A stretch of DNA of 64,000 bases from Aplectana chamaeleonis (lineage: Eukaryota > Nematoda > Chromadorea > Rhabditida > Cosmocercidae): assembly GCA_029168955.1 (NCBI GenBank), contig JAPDOI010000172.1, positions 930,001-994,000 on the forward strand, in the 5' to 3' direction. The translations under genes and the position numbers were made by a program. Below, piece by piece: positions 13,672-25,649 of the stretch. Every line of letters begins with the position of its first letter. Within the stretch, counting starts at the first letter, position 1. The notes below the pieces were generated by a model, which was not told where the DNA came from, searched no databases, and worked only from the letters and a program-made list of their open reading frames with translations.

Positions 13672-16600
13672 CAGGGATGTGCGGAATTTTTTTTTCTGAA
13701 AACAGAAAACCAATTTCGATAGAAAACAGAAAAAAATCTCCAAAAATGGGCAGAAAACAGAAAACAGAAATCAGAAAATTTTTTGAAAAATCGATAAAGG
13801 TGTTGGACGTCCACCGCATGTCATTTTTCATAGGGTTAAACTTTTTCTTGAGTCTTTATGCAATAAATGTTCTCAGAGTTGTTGGAATAAATGGTAAAAT
13901 GACTTATTTTGAATACACTTAGCCAGCCGCAGGAGAAATACCTATTTTCACGACTTTATGGAAAGCAAGAAGTATAAATAGTTGGTACAGCACTATAATA
14001 AAAACAATATCATGAGATTTGAAAGGGTTGTGTGGCGGAGACATAGCAGTTTACCCATACGAGGCTTTATGCCAGAACATATTAGGTGTGGCAAAGAATT
14101 GAGAAAATGTTGAGTTGAGCAAATGAAAAAAATAGAACAAGTTCTACACAACATTGAGAACACTTCTATACAATATGTGCAGTACATTTCATAGTTTGCA
14201 TTGATAGCACTCAGAAAAAGAGTCACTCGACCGGGGATTTGGATAAATAATTGAGAATCATCAGAAACCCAGAAGCTGGACGTTATGGTGAAGAAATAGC
14301 AGCTTTTCAAGATTCTCAACAGTAAGCCTCTTACGCAAGTCACTAATAATGATGCCTGCTGTTGAAAACAGACGTTCGCACTCTGACGAAGTGGCGGGTG
14401 CGGAAGGATATTTCACAGCTAGGCTTTTGATGAGTGGATATTTTGTGCCATTTATGTCGTTTCTCCAGAATTCGAACGGATCCACATTGAGATTCGGCCG
14501 ATGCGCATGATGATCATCAACCTCCAGAAATAAAACGATTTTCAGCTGCAAAAAAAAAGGTTCAATCTGGTCATTTCACTTGGGTGCTGTTTACTGTATT
14601 CATCACAACTGAAGAAAACACGTACGATTTCATCAGTAAACTGGTTTTCAGGTCTGAGATTTCATTACAAACAAAATTAATGGTGCCAAGCATGGTTTAT
14701 CAAGGGAAAAAGCCTAGGCTTTCAAGCACGAAAATTCAGCTCAAACTAATTGAAGAGCCACTCGAGGTTTATTAATAAAAATGAACTCTGGCTTTCGAAT
14801 GCAGAAAATAGCTTTGAACTAGTTGTTGCGGCCACTCGAAGTTTTTTCCATGAAGATTCAAATTTTTTTCAAAATCAGATATCTGATAGCATTTACACTC
14901 AATCTTTTCCTAAACAACACCTGAGGAATACTTCAATACCTAACATCGCTGTGATTCATTTTAAATTCTGTGAGACCGCCTCCCCCCCCCCCCAAACAGA
15001 TTTGTGTCTGGAAACTCAAATCATAACATGAATTGTGCAAAAAAGGTTGTATAGTACGGAGCGCTAAACTCAGTTTGGTGAAGTTCTAGACCGAAATCCA
15101 AGCTGTCGGAGTTGATTATATTCCTGAGATCAATTCGTTTCACTGGTGATGTGTTTAGAGATAAAGTGTCCTAGGGCAAAGTACTCTTAAGGACGGCAAT
15201 AATACCCACCGATTTAGCCTTTGCTTTAGCGTCGATACCGATCGGGCTTAGAGAGGGGGCTGGTCTATCCTCGTCAGGAGCATCCTCTTAACACTGAACT
15301 GGGCTGTCGTCAGGAGAATCGAGAGCGGCAGCTGCTTCCTCCACTTTTCTTAGGAACGCAACTCGGCTTCGTTCAGAGTAAAAATAAGCTTCCTTGAACC
15401 TGGGATCGAACATCGTGGCCAGTAGCAGGTTTTTATCGTTCTGCCAGCAAGCCATACGCGAAGTTAGACCGCTGCGTATTTTTCCTTCACAGATGTCATG
15501 ACCTCTCGCTCCTCATTCAGCTTCTCCAGCATCGCTCTGTACAGCGAGAGAACTTCCGAGATGGGCGAGTAGTACCGGTGCTGGACAGGCTGCGTGGCGA
15601 GCGCTATTGGCCTCAACAAATCGACGACTTTCTTAATCGTATCCCAGTCGACAGATTCCAGAAAAGGATAGCCTGTCCGTTAGAGAAGGAACAATTCCAA
15701 GGGCTTCCTCAGGTCAAGGAACCTCCTCATCATGTCGTAGATGCTGTTCCATCGCACTTCGATGCCCTAAAGTTAACACTTAAAGCAGCCGTTGAGACTT
15801 TTTTGAACCGTACACTTTTAAAATACTTAGGCCTTTTTGAACTATAATAATTCTCTTAGAAGTGCTGATTAACGCTTACCTTGATGAGATTAATTGGAGG
15901 GATGGAACATGGACGTTCATGCTAGCAAAATGCATTCTTGTCAGCGTCACTCTCTCGCATTTTGCGCACAATTTTAGTCAGTCTTGGAAGTAATGCGTTA
16001 TCCCCATTCTCAATGGATACAAAGAGCAAGAGCTCGTCCTTGACAGCCTATTTTAGGCAAGCTAATTAACATTTAAAAAATCAGCCATGCATAGGGCTAC
16101 TGATTTTTATTATGAATATTAGCCAACTCACAAGTTGCAATTTCTGATCGAAGCGATCGAAGCTGTCGACGTTCAGTAATGTAGTCACTTTGACCATACT
16201 TGATGCCGATTCCCGAACGAGGTGAATTTTTTCTTGAATTATCGAGTACTGGTGAAGGACTTTGGTAAAAAGCCTTTCAAGGTGTCTGCCGTGTGATTGT
16301 GGTGCTTCAGTGGACTAGTTGCCACCACTACAAACTTGGGTCTCATATCACGATCGATGAAATGAGCCGTCACACCCAGTATCGAATGAGCATTGTCAGC
16401 AGATGTCCAGGCGTCACACGCGAAGCTGATTGCGGAGACTTCACTTTGCGCCGACTTCACTTTCGAAATACTCGTCATACAGATTAGTCAGCAGAGTTAT
16501 TATTATTTTACACGAGCGAGACCTCATCTTGAACCTTGGGGCCAGAATTGACAAGAGGTTCAAGAAACCCTTGATTTCAACAAAGGATAGGGTCAATGCG

Positions 16601-16916
16601 CTCGTTGTGATCATTTGGATGATGGCTCTTTCCACTTTTTTGGTTTTTTCGCCACTCGATTCCCATTCCTGGAATGCCTGAGCAATTGGAGGAGTCGACA
16701 CTCTCTAGATTTTAGGTGAGGGTGGAGTACTTCGAGATGGGAAAACGAAGCGCTTAAGGCTTTTCCCCGCTCAACCTTCGCAGCTTGAGCAGATGACTGC
16801 TGGTTTTACTTAGCTTCCGTCTCTTCCTACAGCTTGTGGGCATCTTGGTGTTTGCGTTTTAAGTGGTACCGCAGGCCGGATTTGGAATTGTACCCGTCAC
16901 TTTTGCACGTCCGTTT
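13672..16916 (-). mobile_element. hAT DNA transposon, 5' end missing
   Basis: The left boundary CAGGGATGTGCGGAATTTTT is a hAT-type terminal repeat. It is followed by a subterminal cluster of GAAAACAGA repeats (13695-13775). Minus-strand transposase pieces fill 14261-16919 in the correct order. On the right the element stops abruptly at 16916-16919, where another inverted-repeat fragment begins, so the 5' end and its terminal repeat are lost. Long parts between 14.6 and 16.2 kb are unreadable. Confidence 0.75.
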
Positions 16917-16919
16917 ACA
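14261..16919 (-). pseudogene. hAT transposase, decayed, BED finger to dimerisation domain
   Basis: Read from right to left on the minus strand, the N-terminal zinc finger is at about 16845-16919 (CKSDGYNSKSGLRYHLKRKH, BED-like). Next is a piece at 16441-16701 with IQMITTSALTLSFVEIKGF, then 16239-16478 with FACDAWTSADNAHSILGVTAHFID, which is the first part of the RNase H-like catalytic core. The C-terminal hAT dimerisation domain is at 14261-14551 (YPLIKSLAVKYPSAPATSSE then CERLFSTAGIIISDLRKRL). The order and motifs are diagnostic. Most of the middle is frameshifted beyond reading, so the gene is dead. Confidence 0.8.
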
Positions 16920-17098
16920 ATACCGCCGCTATCCCAGGAAAAAATGGGCGAAATATTCAAAGTGGGCAACTAAAGCGTCTTTCGGCCACAACTCGCCTCA
17001 AAGTCCTCCGTTTTCAATTTCGAAAACGAAGAAATGTACAGCATGTCGTGATTTAGTCAATCATGCGAGAATATTTTGCGAAATTTGGGAGCAACATG
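16917..17098. repeat. half copy of the AATACCGCCGCTATCC element
   Basis: Matches the left arm and part of the interior of the complete element at 18392-18878 (TGTACAGCATGTCGTGATTTAG is shared with its right half in inverted form). It marks the truncation point of the hAT element. Confidence 0.65.
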
Positions 17099-17107
17099 AA
17101 TTTTTAA

Positions 17108-18033
17108 AGGCAGTGTTCACGATGAAAAAATATCTAGTTTTTTTCACAGAAACGTGAGCTTTGGGTCCTACCGATAAAAACAGTGAAAAGAGAATCTCGA
17201 AAAACTCTCGGGAAGTGAAAATCGCGTAGGCTAGTCAACCCATTGAGCCACCCAGCCTCCCAAACTAATCCATTCTGAAGAAGCTTGAACACGTAAACAG
17301 CCGGGGTCGTATTCGCCATCAACCCGTCGGGGAGTCGAAGGGTAGATGAGGTGAAATTTTAGTACAAAGTGCGCGCTCCACGGCCACCTCTCGCCTCCCT
17401 TGGCTTCCCTTGCGACCGCCAGAATTTTTCGAATAGCATGGCTGAAGAATGGCCGCTTCGCGATGGAATCTTTATCTTTTCGCAGTGATATCGATACGTC
17501 ACACAATTTGCATTTCCATCTTACATGGTGTAAGATGGGTTGATCAGCTCCTCTGCCGCACGCGGTATCATCCCTTCCGCTTCCCTTCGACTACCCTCGG
17601 CGGGTTGTTGGCGAATACCACCCCCGGTTGGCAAAGGTAATGGCTTCGATAAGTAGAAGTGGGTAGAGTGAATCACGTTATCACATGAAAAGGTTTCATT
17701 CCTTCACACCGATCCATGCTTAAGCCCCTTTCGTAGTTTGCCGGCCGACGTCGGACGACTCGTTATCAAATTTGATAAGCTAAGATAGATAAGATGGGTA
17801 GGGTAGGGTAGATAGATATTACTCATTCGATTACGAGTCGTCCGTCGGGCAAGTGTGAAAGAGGCTTTACAATCTCAAAAATATGACGTCACACAAGAGG
17901 CCCCGCTTAGGCAGAAAGAGGTGCTTTCTCGTCATTTTCTGCCGTTTTTCCTGCCGCTACTGTCGCAGTGAGCTCTTAGCCTATCATAATCAACAAAAAA
18001 CTGAACAGTCATGATTTATCGTCAACACTGCCT
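17108..18033. mobile_element. TTAA-family inverted-repeat element with nested foldback
   Basis: TTAA (17104-17107) precedes AGGCAGTGTTCACGATGAAA; the right end is TTATCGTCAACACTGCCT, ending 18033, followed by TTAC. The interior has no transposase. A separate foldback is nested at 17300-17630. Confidence 0.65.
17300..17630. mobile_element. nested foldback element
   Basis: Inverted arms share the sequences GGTATTCGCCAACAACCCG and GTAGTCGAAGGG in complementary orientation. It lies wholly inside the TTAA-family element 17108-18033 and explains that copy's greater length. Confidence 0.65.
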
Positions 18034-18059
18034 TTACTCAGAGGTTTTGAATCAAGTTA

Positions 18060-18960
18060 AATATCACTTTAAGGTAAGTTACTCGAAGTCTTCATGTAAC
18101 TTACATTTATGTCGCAAGTAACTTACTCAATGTCGCAAGTAACCTACCTCGTACAAGTCGCAAGTAACTTACTTTTATGTCACAATTAACTTACTTTTAG
18201 CACACAAGTAAGTTACTTTTCGCATACAAATAACTTACTTCTGGCATACAAGTAACTTACTTCAAGCATACACGTAACTTACTTCTAGCACACAAGTAAC
18301 TTACTTTTAGCATACAAGTAGCTTGCCTTTAGCGTGCAAGTTACTTACTTCTAGCATACAGTCAACTTACTTTGAGCATACAAGTAACTTACAATGCCGC
18401 CGCTATCCAAGGGAAAAAATGGGCGAAATGAGCAAAGTGGGCAACTAAAGCGTCTTTCGACCACAACTCGCCTCAAAGTGCTCCGTTTTCAAATTCGAAA
18501 GGACCAAAATGTCCACCGCGCCACAATCTATCTAACTATATGAGATGAAATTGGGAACTTTCTATGAAAACGCTTTCTTGAAATGCAGTTAATTATGAAT
18601 TTGATAATGTTATCACAAGATAACGAGCCCATTCGATCAAAAACAACCGTACGCGATCTCTAACATGGTCAAAATGAAAATGTGTTTTGGCCTAAAAAAT
18701 AATGTTTCTCCCAAATTTCGCAAAATATTTCTGCACGATTGACTAGATCACGACCTGCTGTACATTTCGGCGTTTCCGAAATTGAAAACGGAGCACTTTG
18801 AGGCGAGTTGTGGGCGAAAGACGCTTTAGTTGCCCACCCACTTCGCCCATTTTTCCCTTGGATAGCGGCGGTATTGTACTTTTACCATACAAGCAACTTA
18901 CTTCTGGCATACAAGTAACTTACTTTAGGATGCAAACATGTTACCTCGAGCCAACATTTC
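18060..18960. repeat. CAAGTAACTTACTT tandem array, split by an insertion
   Basis: About fifteen degenerate units built on GCATACAAGTAACTTACTT occupy 18090-18390 and resume at 18878-18935. The gap is filled by the element at 18392-18878, so the array predates that insertion. Spacing is roughly 22-30 bp and irregular. It is not telomeric and not CRISPR. Confidence 0.75.
18392..18878. mobile_element. 487-bp inverted-repeat element in the tandem array
   Basis: Left end AATGCCGCCGCTATCC and right end GGATAGCGGCGGTATT, with arms of roughly 100 bp including CAAAGTGGGCAACTAAAGCG. The interior contains CGAGCCCATTCGATCAAAAA, also found inverted at about 23.43-23.46 kb. No coding sequence. Confidence 0.8.
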
Positions 18961-18999
18961 ACTCTTTCCTAATTCACACATAGCTTGCTTTAGCCTTTT

Positions 19000-20187
19000 C
19001 AAAGACTCTGTTTCTAACCTTTGTCTCTATGTAACGGGTTAATTACATTCAGGTTCCCAAAACTTTGCAAGCAAACATGTAACTCAGCAATAAGTCGGTA
19101 ATAGCTCTTAAATAGTAACAATAAAAACTTTGACGGGAGAGAAATTTTTGTATAGAAAGTTGTAAATACACGGAAAATCATTACGCAATAAAATTTATGT
19201 TGAACACGTACACAGTACTATATTATACACAACGTATTATACAACACATTATATACATACATACGGTATCATACACAACACACGACATATATACAGTATT
19301 CTATACAACGTGTAGGCTTTTGTATCGAATCCACAGCTCAAAATGCGTGGCTGCCCTCTCATCACTGCGGTGCGCCTTACAGAGGGAAACCACGCCTCCG
19401 TGAGCTGTGGGTTCTATCAACAAGCCCGAAAGGTATACAATAACAGGTATACAATGAATGGTAGGAAGAAAAAAGCACTTCTCCGTGCTTTTCAACGGCA
19501 TCATCGCTAGAAGAGTTGAATGGGACTCCGTCAGGACTCCTTTAAGGAAAATAACAGTATCGGTAAAAAAATGTTATGCCTTACAAGGAAATGACCAGAC
19601 CTGGCTGCCAGACCTACCCGTGAAACTAGGTTTTTCTGATCGAATTCCTCACGTGTAGTCATAAAAACCCTATCCTAGCTGCCCGAGTTATAGTAAAAGA
19701 AAACGTTTTGAGCGTAGAAGTTGCGGGCTCTGTACGTAAAATAGAATTTATATGCCGTAAGTTGTCTTGATCGTTAAAATTATCAAAAATGTGTCCCATA
19801 TTCGGGTTCAGCGCCTCAAATAACCACCCTGGAAGCAGTTTGGACAAAATCTTGGTTTGATTTTTTTTTCAAATAAAAAGTAACTTTTTTATAATTACTC
19901 AGGCAGCTAAAATTGACTTTTCGTTCCCGCAACAGCTTTATTACTTATTTTTGCGCACATTCATGGAATCGGAATGCGAAAAAAAGAATAGCTCGAGCAG
20001 AAAAAATCAAAGGATTCACTGAGGACTATTCGCGTCTCTGAATAAAAATTGAAGGATCGATAATTTGGAAGCTGGCTTCGGGTTCTAACGGCTACTGTCC
20101 GGAGCAACAACGGCGAGGAAGCAACACTTGAAAACGAAAGCATGTCTCCTGAATTCAGCGAGGTATGGGGCGACGAGTGTAGAGTCT
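19000..20187. other. no identifiable gene; ATACA-rich simple repeat
   Basis: A TATACACAAC/ATACATAC-rich simple-sequence stretch lies at 19200-19310. A short piece at 19800-19845 resembles the interior of the 2431-3528 element. Nothing else recognised. Confidence 0.45.
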
Positions 20188-20320
20188 GCTCGGATCGTGC
20201 TAATACTTTGCAGTCCCTACCGACGGTTAATGTAAACTAGGTACCACATTTGATAAAATGCGTACACCGAGCTTGCGCTAACGCACAACAGGGAAAGCAA
20301 AGTATCAGTGCGATCCGCGC
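20188..20320. mobile_element. short foldback, GCTCGGATCG arms
   Basis: Left GCTCGGATCGTGCTAATACT and right inverted AGTATCAGTGCGATCCGCGC form arms of about 30 bp. End sequences are loosely similar to the TA-flanked family at 8115, but a TA duplication is not evident. Confidence 0.55.
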
Positions 20321-20462
20321 TGACTGTATGAACAGAGCTTTGATAAGGATGACCCCTTTCCCTCGGGCGCGCGCGGAAGCGTCGTGACGTTCTCATTGTA
20401 GCGCACAAGCTGACACCCCCTGCCTAACCCAGTTATCAGACGAGGCCTATTTCGGCTTCTAA

Positions 20463-20928
20463 AGGTAGTGTTTACGATGAAAAACGTTTTTATGTTTTTA
20501 GTGTGATGGCAGATGCTGAGCGCTCTGGTAGATGCTGGCGGGGATAGGGTCGAAAAAAAAACAGCGAAAACGGGCTAGAAATCAATAAAAACGACGGCGA
20601 AAAAAGATTTCGTTAGCCCAGTACGCCTTCTCTTAGCTCGCCCCGCCCCGTTCTGACGACCTTGAGGTACCTCGCACGTTTTTGATGGCAAATTGCTAAG
20701 CAACTCCACCACGTCCAGCCTGATCGATTTGCGCACATTTCGTCATTAGCGCGCTTGTGGGAACTAGTAAGGACCGTAAGCTCGTCCACGCCCTAAATGC
20801 TATAAACCGCTACTTTAGCTTATTCTGAGCGCTATTCTCCGCTGTATCTTCAATATTCGATAGCCCACGACCGAACAACCCCATTTTTGAGTCAAACTAG
20901 AATATGATATTCATTGTAATCACTGCCT
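20463..20928. mobile_element. diverged TTAA/AGGCAGTG family element
   Basis: AGGTAGTGTTTACGATGAAA on the left and TTGTAATCACTGCCTTTG on the right are terminal repeats of the family. An inverted half copy of this subfamily lies at 54371-54600. No coding sequence. Confidence 0.6.
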
Positions 20929-21195
20929 TTGAAAGCTACGGCCAGCTGAAAATTGCTATGGGGTCGATCATCTAGCACTTCCGTACCATCATCTACCACT
21001 TTTTCATAAAATGTTGATACGACTGTCAAACAACATTAAAGGCACAGAACACCCAGAAAATTATTTTTCAGATTCTATGCTGATCTTGGACAGAGTCACA
21101 CGCTGATTACAGTGGTGTCTCTATAATCTTCAAAGACCCTATATAAACAGATTTATGGCTTCTTAAAGATAACTATGTCGTGAGGGTGAAAAATT

Positions 21196-21865
21196 GGTGG
21201 ACGAGCTGTCTCAGGCCTGTATTTCCCTTCATTTGCATTCGTTGCCCGAGAGCGAGACAGGATCAGGGGACTGTCCGGAAATGGAATGAAGAACGAAGAC
21301 TTGTTGAGAATTCATCCATCCATCTAGCGCTATCGAGTTTGGAAATCTGGTAGGAGATGTGGCCCGTGGTGATGAGCGAGAGAGGTTGGTCCTGTGGTGG
21401 CCGCTTATATGTCGCTTGTTTGGAAGATTTGAGATCTAGCACTAGGCGCGTGTTATACAGGAGGGGTCTACTACACAGTCAAAGAAAAATCACGAAGTTC
21501 ATATCTGAGGCCTACTGTGCCTTTGAAGGCACAGTCCAAGCTCCGGGACGGAATCCAAGACTTCTTCATTTCGAAGCAGACCCACCCTAAACAACACCTG
21601 TCAAGTGCGAGCTCTCAAATTCTCCGAATAAGCGAGATATAGGAGGAAGCCACCCTGGGGCGCCTACACCAGGAAGCCACTTTGCCACGCCATCATTCGA
21701 GTTCAATAGTGACGAGATGAGCGATTGTTTCCGATCAATAGCCCCGTTCTTCCCTTCATTCTCAGTCTCTCTCTCGCTTCAAGTCAGCTCGCATAGGTAC
21801 ATCGGTTGCAAACGACGGAAGTTGCAAGCCTCGGACAACTCGTCCACCATGTTCCGCAGCTCAAT
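21196..21865. repeat. diverged inverted duplication
   Basis: GGTGGACGAGCTGTC at the left reappears inverted as GACAACTCGTCCACC at about 21836-21850. Similar GAATGAAG and GAGCGAGA phrases follow inside. The arms are too diverged to call an element class. Confidence 0.4.
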
Positions 21866-21869
21866 GGGG

Positions 21870-22560
21870 CCGTAGCTCCGTTCCCAGAGGGTCTTATACG
21901 ATTCCAGAGACATCATTGGAATCAGCGTGGGGCCGTTCCCAAGATAGGCGGAAAACATTAATGCGATTCTGAGGTTGGAATGTGCCTTTGAAACAACTAT
22001 GGCCCAAACTCCACATGGATGAAAACTTCAAGAATGACTATGAGGAGGTCTCCAAATGCAGAAAACTTCGAAAAAGATTTTGTCGCAAACTTCAGGTCAT
22101 TCTTACAGTGTATTCAAACTGATTTTTCTTTACAAATAAAGATTTTTTAAAGACTCGTCCGGCATTTTCTTTCACTAAAGAGGCCAAGCTATACAAAACA
22201 TGAAAAAAATCTATGGTTTTCTACACGTGAGATGCCTCTAATGAGATTATTTTGCTCTTCGATGATGAGTATAATTCGCTCGCAGTTTCCCCACTTCATT
22301 TCCATTCAGACACCGACATTTGGAACCTTATGCGCTTTTAAATCAGTATCAAATTTATTGAACGTTACGCATATTTGAAAATAAGAAAAGAAGCTGATTA
22401 GATAGTGGAAAAGAGACAACAGTGATGTATGTCTGCGGCTAGAAAAATTCTGTATTGACTACGCGCAAAGTAGAAAAATCCGTCCAGATAGAGTAGCTGG
22501 CAGTTCCAACATCTTTCTCAGTAACCAAGTGCTCTTGGGAGCGGCAAACTTTTCAAATAA
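21870..22560. other. no identifiable gene
   Basis: No supported reading frame or repeat seen. Confidence 0.4.
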
Positions 22561-22564
22561 GTCG

Positions 22565-22740
22565 GATGTTATTATTTTCGAATGATCGACTTCTCGACTT
22601 TTCCGTAAATCGCCCTTTTTCGAATGATCGACTTTTCGATTTAACCGGAATTTCTACTTTTCGAATAGTCGACTAAGTCGATTTAATCGAAGCCGACTTT
22701 TTTTCAATCGGATGATGATTCGATCATTCGATTCGGCCCA
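22565..22740. repeat. TTTCGAATGATCGACTT repeat cluster
   Basis: Four or five degenerate units of TTTTTCGAATGATCGACTT, ending ATTCGATTCGGCCCAAG. This resembles the subterminal repeat of a DNA transposon, but no terminal repeat was confirmed. Confidence 0.5.
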
Positions 22741-23531
22741 AGTATAGGGTGTACTGTGCGTTTAATCACCTCAGATTACCCCTTTTACGAAGTTCTAAGA
22801 AAATGTTTTCCGACCACCGAGATCCGAAAAATGGGACTAGTATCCCCTTCCTCAATCTCACCGCTGATCTAGCTTCTCTGACCCAATCGTAGGTTTTTTT
22901 ATGGGTAGACAGCATAGGGAATAAGAAATCACCCAATCTCTTGATTCAAGAACTTTATTATAGTGATAATTATGTTCAAAAAGCAGTGTATGGGCAAAAG
23001 CAAAGAAGAGTAATAAAACTTAATAAAAGAAAAACCAGAAAAACAAGATTAAATATTGATATGACTCACCTTGAATTTGACGACAGGCGGGCTCCAGGCG
23101 AACGCTTACGGCCGCTGAAGTGCCACTGAAATCGTTCATTAACGAACGATGGTCAATAAAATCCTTCTATAAAATAAATTATTAAGAATGAGAAAACAGT
23201 CATAAAATGAAATCGTCCGAGAGAAAATAACACAAGAAAAATGAAATCGGAACAGGAAAAATCGAAAGCGAGGAGGTGGGGGGAAACGAAATCGATCATG
23301 AAGACCGCCGGTGATTGCTCGGTTTGACTGCATACTGAACGTGCAGCCCGGATATCTCGCAAGTAACTTGATTCGAAACTTCTGAGTAAGGCGAAAAACA
23401 TTTTGATTTTGACCATGCTAGAGATCGTGTACGGTTGTTTTTGATCGAATGGGCTCGTTATCAGTAATCAGTAATAAAAAGAATCGCAAGGGCAAGAAAA
23501 ATAATGTTGACCATGGGGCTATATAGGGCTA

Positions 23532-23633
23532 CGAAGCTGCCCCATCACCACGCAGGCGCTGTGCTTAGCGGGTGCCACGAAGGAGAGGATTAGCGTTCAG
23601 CACAGCGCCTGCGTGGTGGTGGGGCAGCTTCGA
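23532..23633. mobile_element. foldback, CGAAGCTGCCCC arms
   Basis: Near-perfect 35-bp arms begin CGAAGCTGCCCCA and contain CACGCAGGCGCTGTGCT. The loop is about 30 bp. Confidence 0.8.
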
Positions 23634-23639
23634 AGACGC

Positions 23640-24300
23640 GCCGCCTATCGGCATCGACTTAATAGTGATTTAATATTTGTGGTCTGCACGTTTCAATATT
23701 TGTGGTCTGCACGAGCTCCTCAAAGTTTCAGACCAACTCCTAATTTTGATCAACTGTTTTTTAGTTGTTTGTTAATTTGAGTTTTTTTTTCAGGAATGAT
23801 GAGGCGGGCCCGATATGGAGGGTAGAAGAAGAGGAGAAATAGGAATGACAAGGAGAGGTGGGTTTTATGAAATTTTTTTTTCAATATCTGCATCCTACCA
23901 ATTGGTTTGTGCATGAATTTTTTTTCAATCTCTGCAGCTGTTCCTATTCCGTTTCCGTATTTGCGGTGTTGTTTTGGCGGTTCCTTCCCGCTTCCGTTTC
24001 CGAGTTTTTGGGCCCCCAAAGAAATGATGCCACACGATTTATGGCAGTGGGTCTTGGCATGAGTTTTTGATGGTGTCATGTTACGCTGAAAATCATGTCC
24101 GATCTCTTGTGTTCGATCCAATATCCGGGCCTGGTTGAGATCATTTACGAAATTTCGGTTCCTGATATTTCGACCCCATAAAATGATCACACGGGGGCAG
24201 GGTCAAGCAATCGGTTGGACAAAATGCTTTCGTCATTGCGATCCCCATCGTATAAAATCGCGATTTTTACGTTTTTCTGATGATTCTTAAGCCTTGATTT
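23640..24300. other. no identifiable gene
   Basis: A-rich and GA-rich sequence with a direct repeat of AATATTTGTGGTCTGCACG at 23670-23712. No supported coding region. Confidence 0.4.
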
Positions 24301-24302
24301 GG

Positions 24303-24400
24303 GCGTGGCCGAGTGCGATACAGCAGTGCCCCCATCCCACATAGCACCACTCCCCTGAATTGGCAGGGGAGGTGAACCTCGGGTAAGCGCCCAAATTCAG
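24303..24400 (+). repeat. tRNA-like (box A) sequence, possible SINE fragment
   Basis: GGGCGTGGCCGAGTGC resembles the 5' end and box A of class II tRNAs. A CCCCTG...CAGGGG stem and a closing GCGCCC follow, but the T-arm (box B) is poor. A second GCGTGGCTAAGTGC lies at about 24419. More likely tRNA-derived repeat than a gene. Confidence 0.25.
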
Positions 24401-24478
24401 TGCGGCACGGTAAAATGAGCGTGGCTAAGTGCATCGCGCCATAGTGGGCTTTCCCCCGTATTGCCCGAGTACAGTTAC

Positions 24479-24775
24479 TTATTTCGGGGTGAAAGATATT
24501 TTGGCATTGGAGCGCGTTTTCCTACCCGTACTATTCTCGATCACTATCGAGCCATTTTTATCGATGCAGCAACATTGGTCCTTCACATCGCCGGTTGTAT
24601 CGATTTTATCGCCCTTGCCGTCCAGTAGACCTATTACCTCTGAATTGATCTTCCCCTTAACATTGGCATGTATTTTCTGAAGAGTGCAATGCTTCGAGCG
24701 GTAGAATACCGTACGCACGATGAGAGGAGAATCATTCTGTGTGATGACACGAACTTTATCCAGGAGAATCGGCAC
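24479..24775 (-). CDS. hypothetical reading frame, 98 residues
   Basis: An open minus-strand frame from ATG 24775 to a stop near 24479 has balanced composition (INSEVIGLLDGKGDKIDTTG, QCCCIDKNGSIVIE). No domain recognised and no promoter or splice context. It lies directly upstream of and antisense to the Helitron and may belong to captured or older sequence. Confidence 0.25.
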   Translation of the reverse strand: MPILLDKVRVITQNDSPLIVRTVFYRSKHCTLQKIHANVKGKINSEVIGLLDGKGDKIDTTGDVKDQCCCIDKNGSIVIENSTGRKTRSNAKISFTPK

Positions 24776-25642
24776 GTTCAGCTCTCTGGATCAGAAAGCT
24801 TTAATGAAAAGCATAAAACAAAACGTGAGAGGAAGGCAAAGAGAGATTGGGCACAACATGGAGGACTCTCGAGCGAGTAGTAGTAAATTTACTGAAATTG
24901 ATTTGATAGGCTTTAAAGGTTCCGATGGAATTCGTGGTTTGGAAGACTCTGAAGCAAAGAAAACAGCTCAAATGGAACCTTCTTCTGCTAGCACTGGTAT
25001 GCCCTCACAAACGTTCGATAATGCCCTGGAGTTATCGATCCTTGAATCCAAAAAAGATTGTGAAAATGCGAATGAAGGAAAGATAAGCTACGAAACAGAA
25101 ATTCCAAAGTTTATCAGAGCATTGATAGAAAGGTGTAGCACAATTACATATGTCGGTGAAGTAAACACACAGTTGTCAATGTAACAACCTTTCATTCTAG
25201 CGATCGTAAGCTTGTGATACTTTATCGCAACGACAATGGACACCTAGCCTTATGTATTGTCACTCGGAATAAGAATGGATGCAGAGGAGAAGTGTTTGAC
25301 AACACTGCTAGGCATATCAATTATGAGTTGCGTCTATTTTTGAAAAAAATTTGCGAAACGAATGGAATGGGTAAAAATTTCCGCATAGCGAAACATAAAA
25401 ATGTTTGTCCGCCTGATGGAAGGGATCATTGTGATGATCTACTCATTGGTTGTTCATACATAAAACAGTTAGCTAACGAGAATTTTGTAGTGGACAAAAC
25501 CGCCAGTGACTGTCATGAAATTGTTGAAGAATTATTGAAAAGTTCTTACAAACAAGTCGCAATGTGGAAAACCGATGATAAACCATCGAGTGAATTCACT
25601 CTAAACACTGTTAAAGAGCGCTGTGATACAGAGGACAGGTGA
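24720..25642 (+). pseudogene. Helitron N-terminal region, first module
   Basis: Two abutting frames make one protein once a single lost base near 25186 is allowed for. The first (24720-25184) ends ETEIPKFIRALIERCSTITY; the second (25214-25642) runs VILYRNDNGHLALCIV, NGCRGEVFDNT, ELRLFLKKICE and LLIGCSYIKQLA. This approximately 145-residue module is repeated in the next segment. I do not recognise it as a known domain. Some Helitrons carry accessory domains such as OTU proteases at this position, but I see no OTU signature. A TGA closes it, after which the same frame continues into the linker. Confidence 0.6.
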
Positions 25643-25649
25643 CTTAAAG

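Noticed and set aside
18090..18390. Possible CRISPR-like array
   Set aside because: Unit spacing is irregular, units are short and degenerate, and the window is eukaryotic.
24303..24400. Possible class II tRNA gene
   Set aside because: Box A is good, but the T-arm does not form and a partial duplicate follows; better explained as tRNA-derived repeat.
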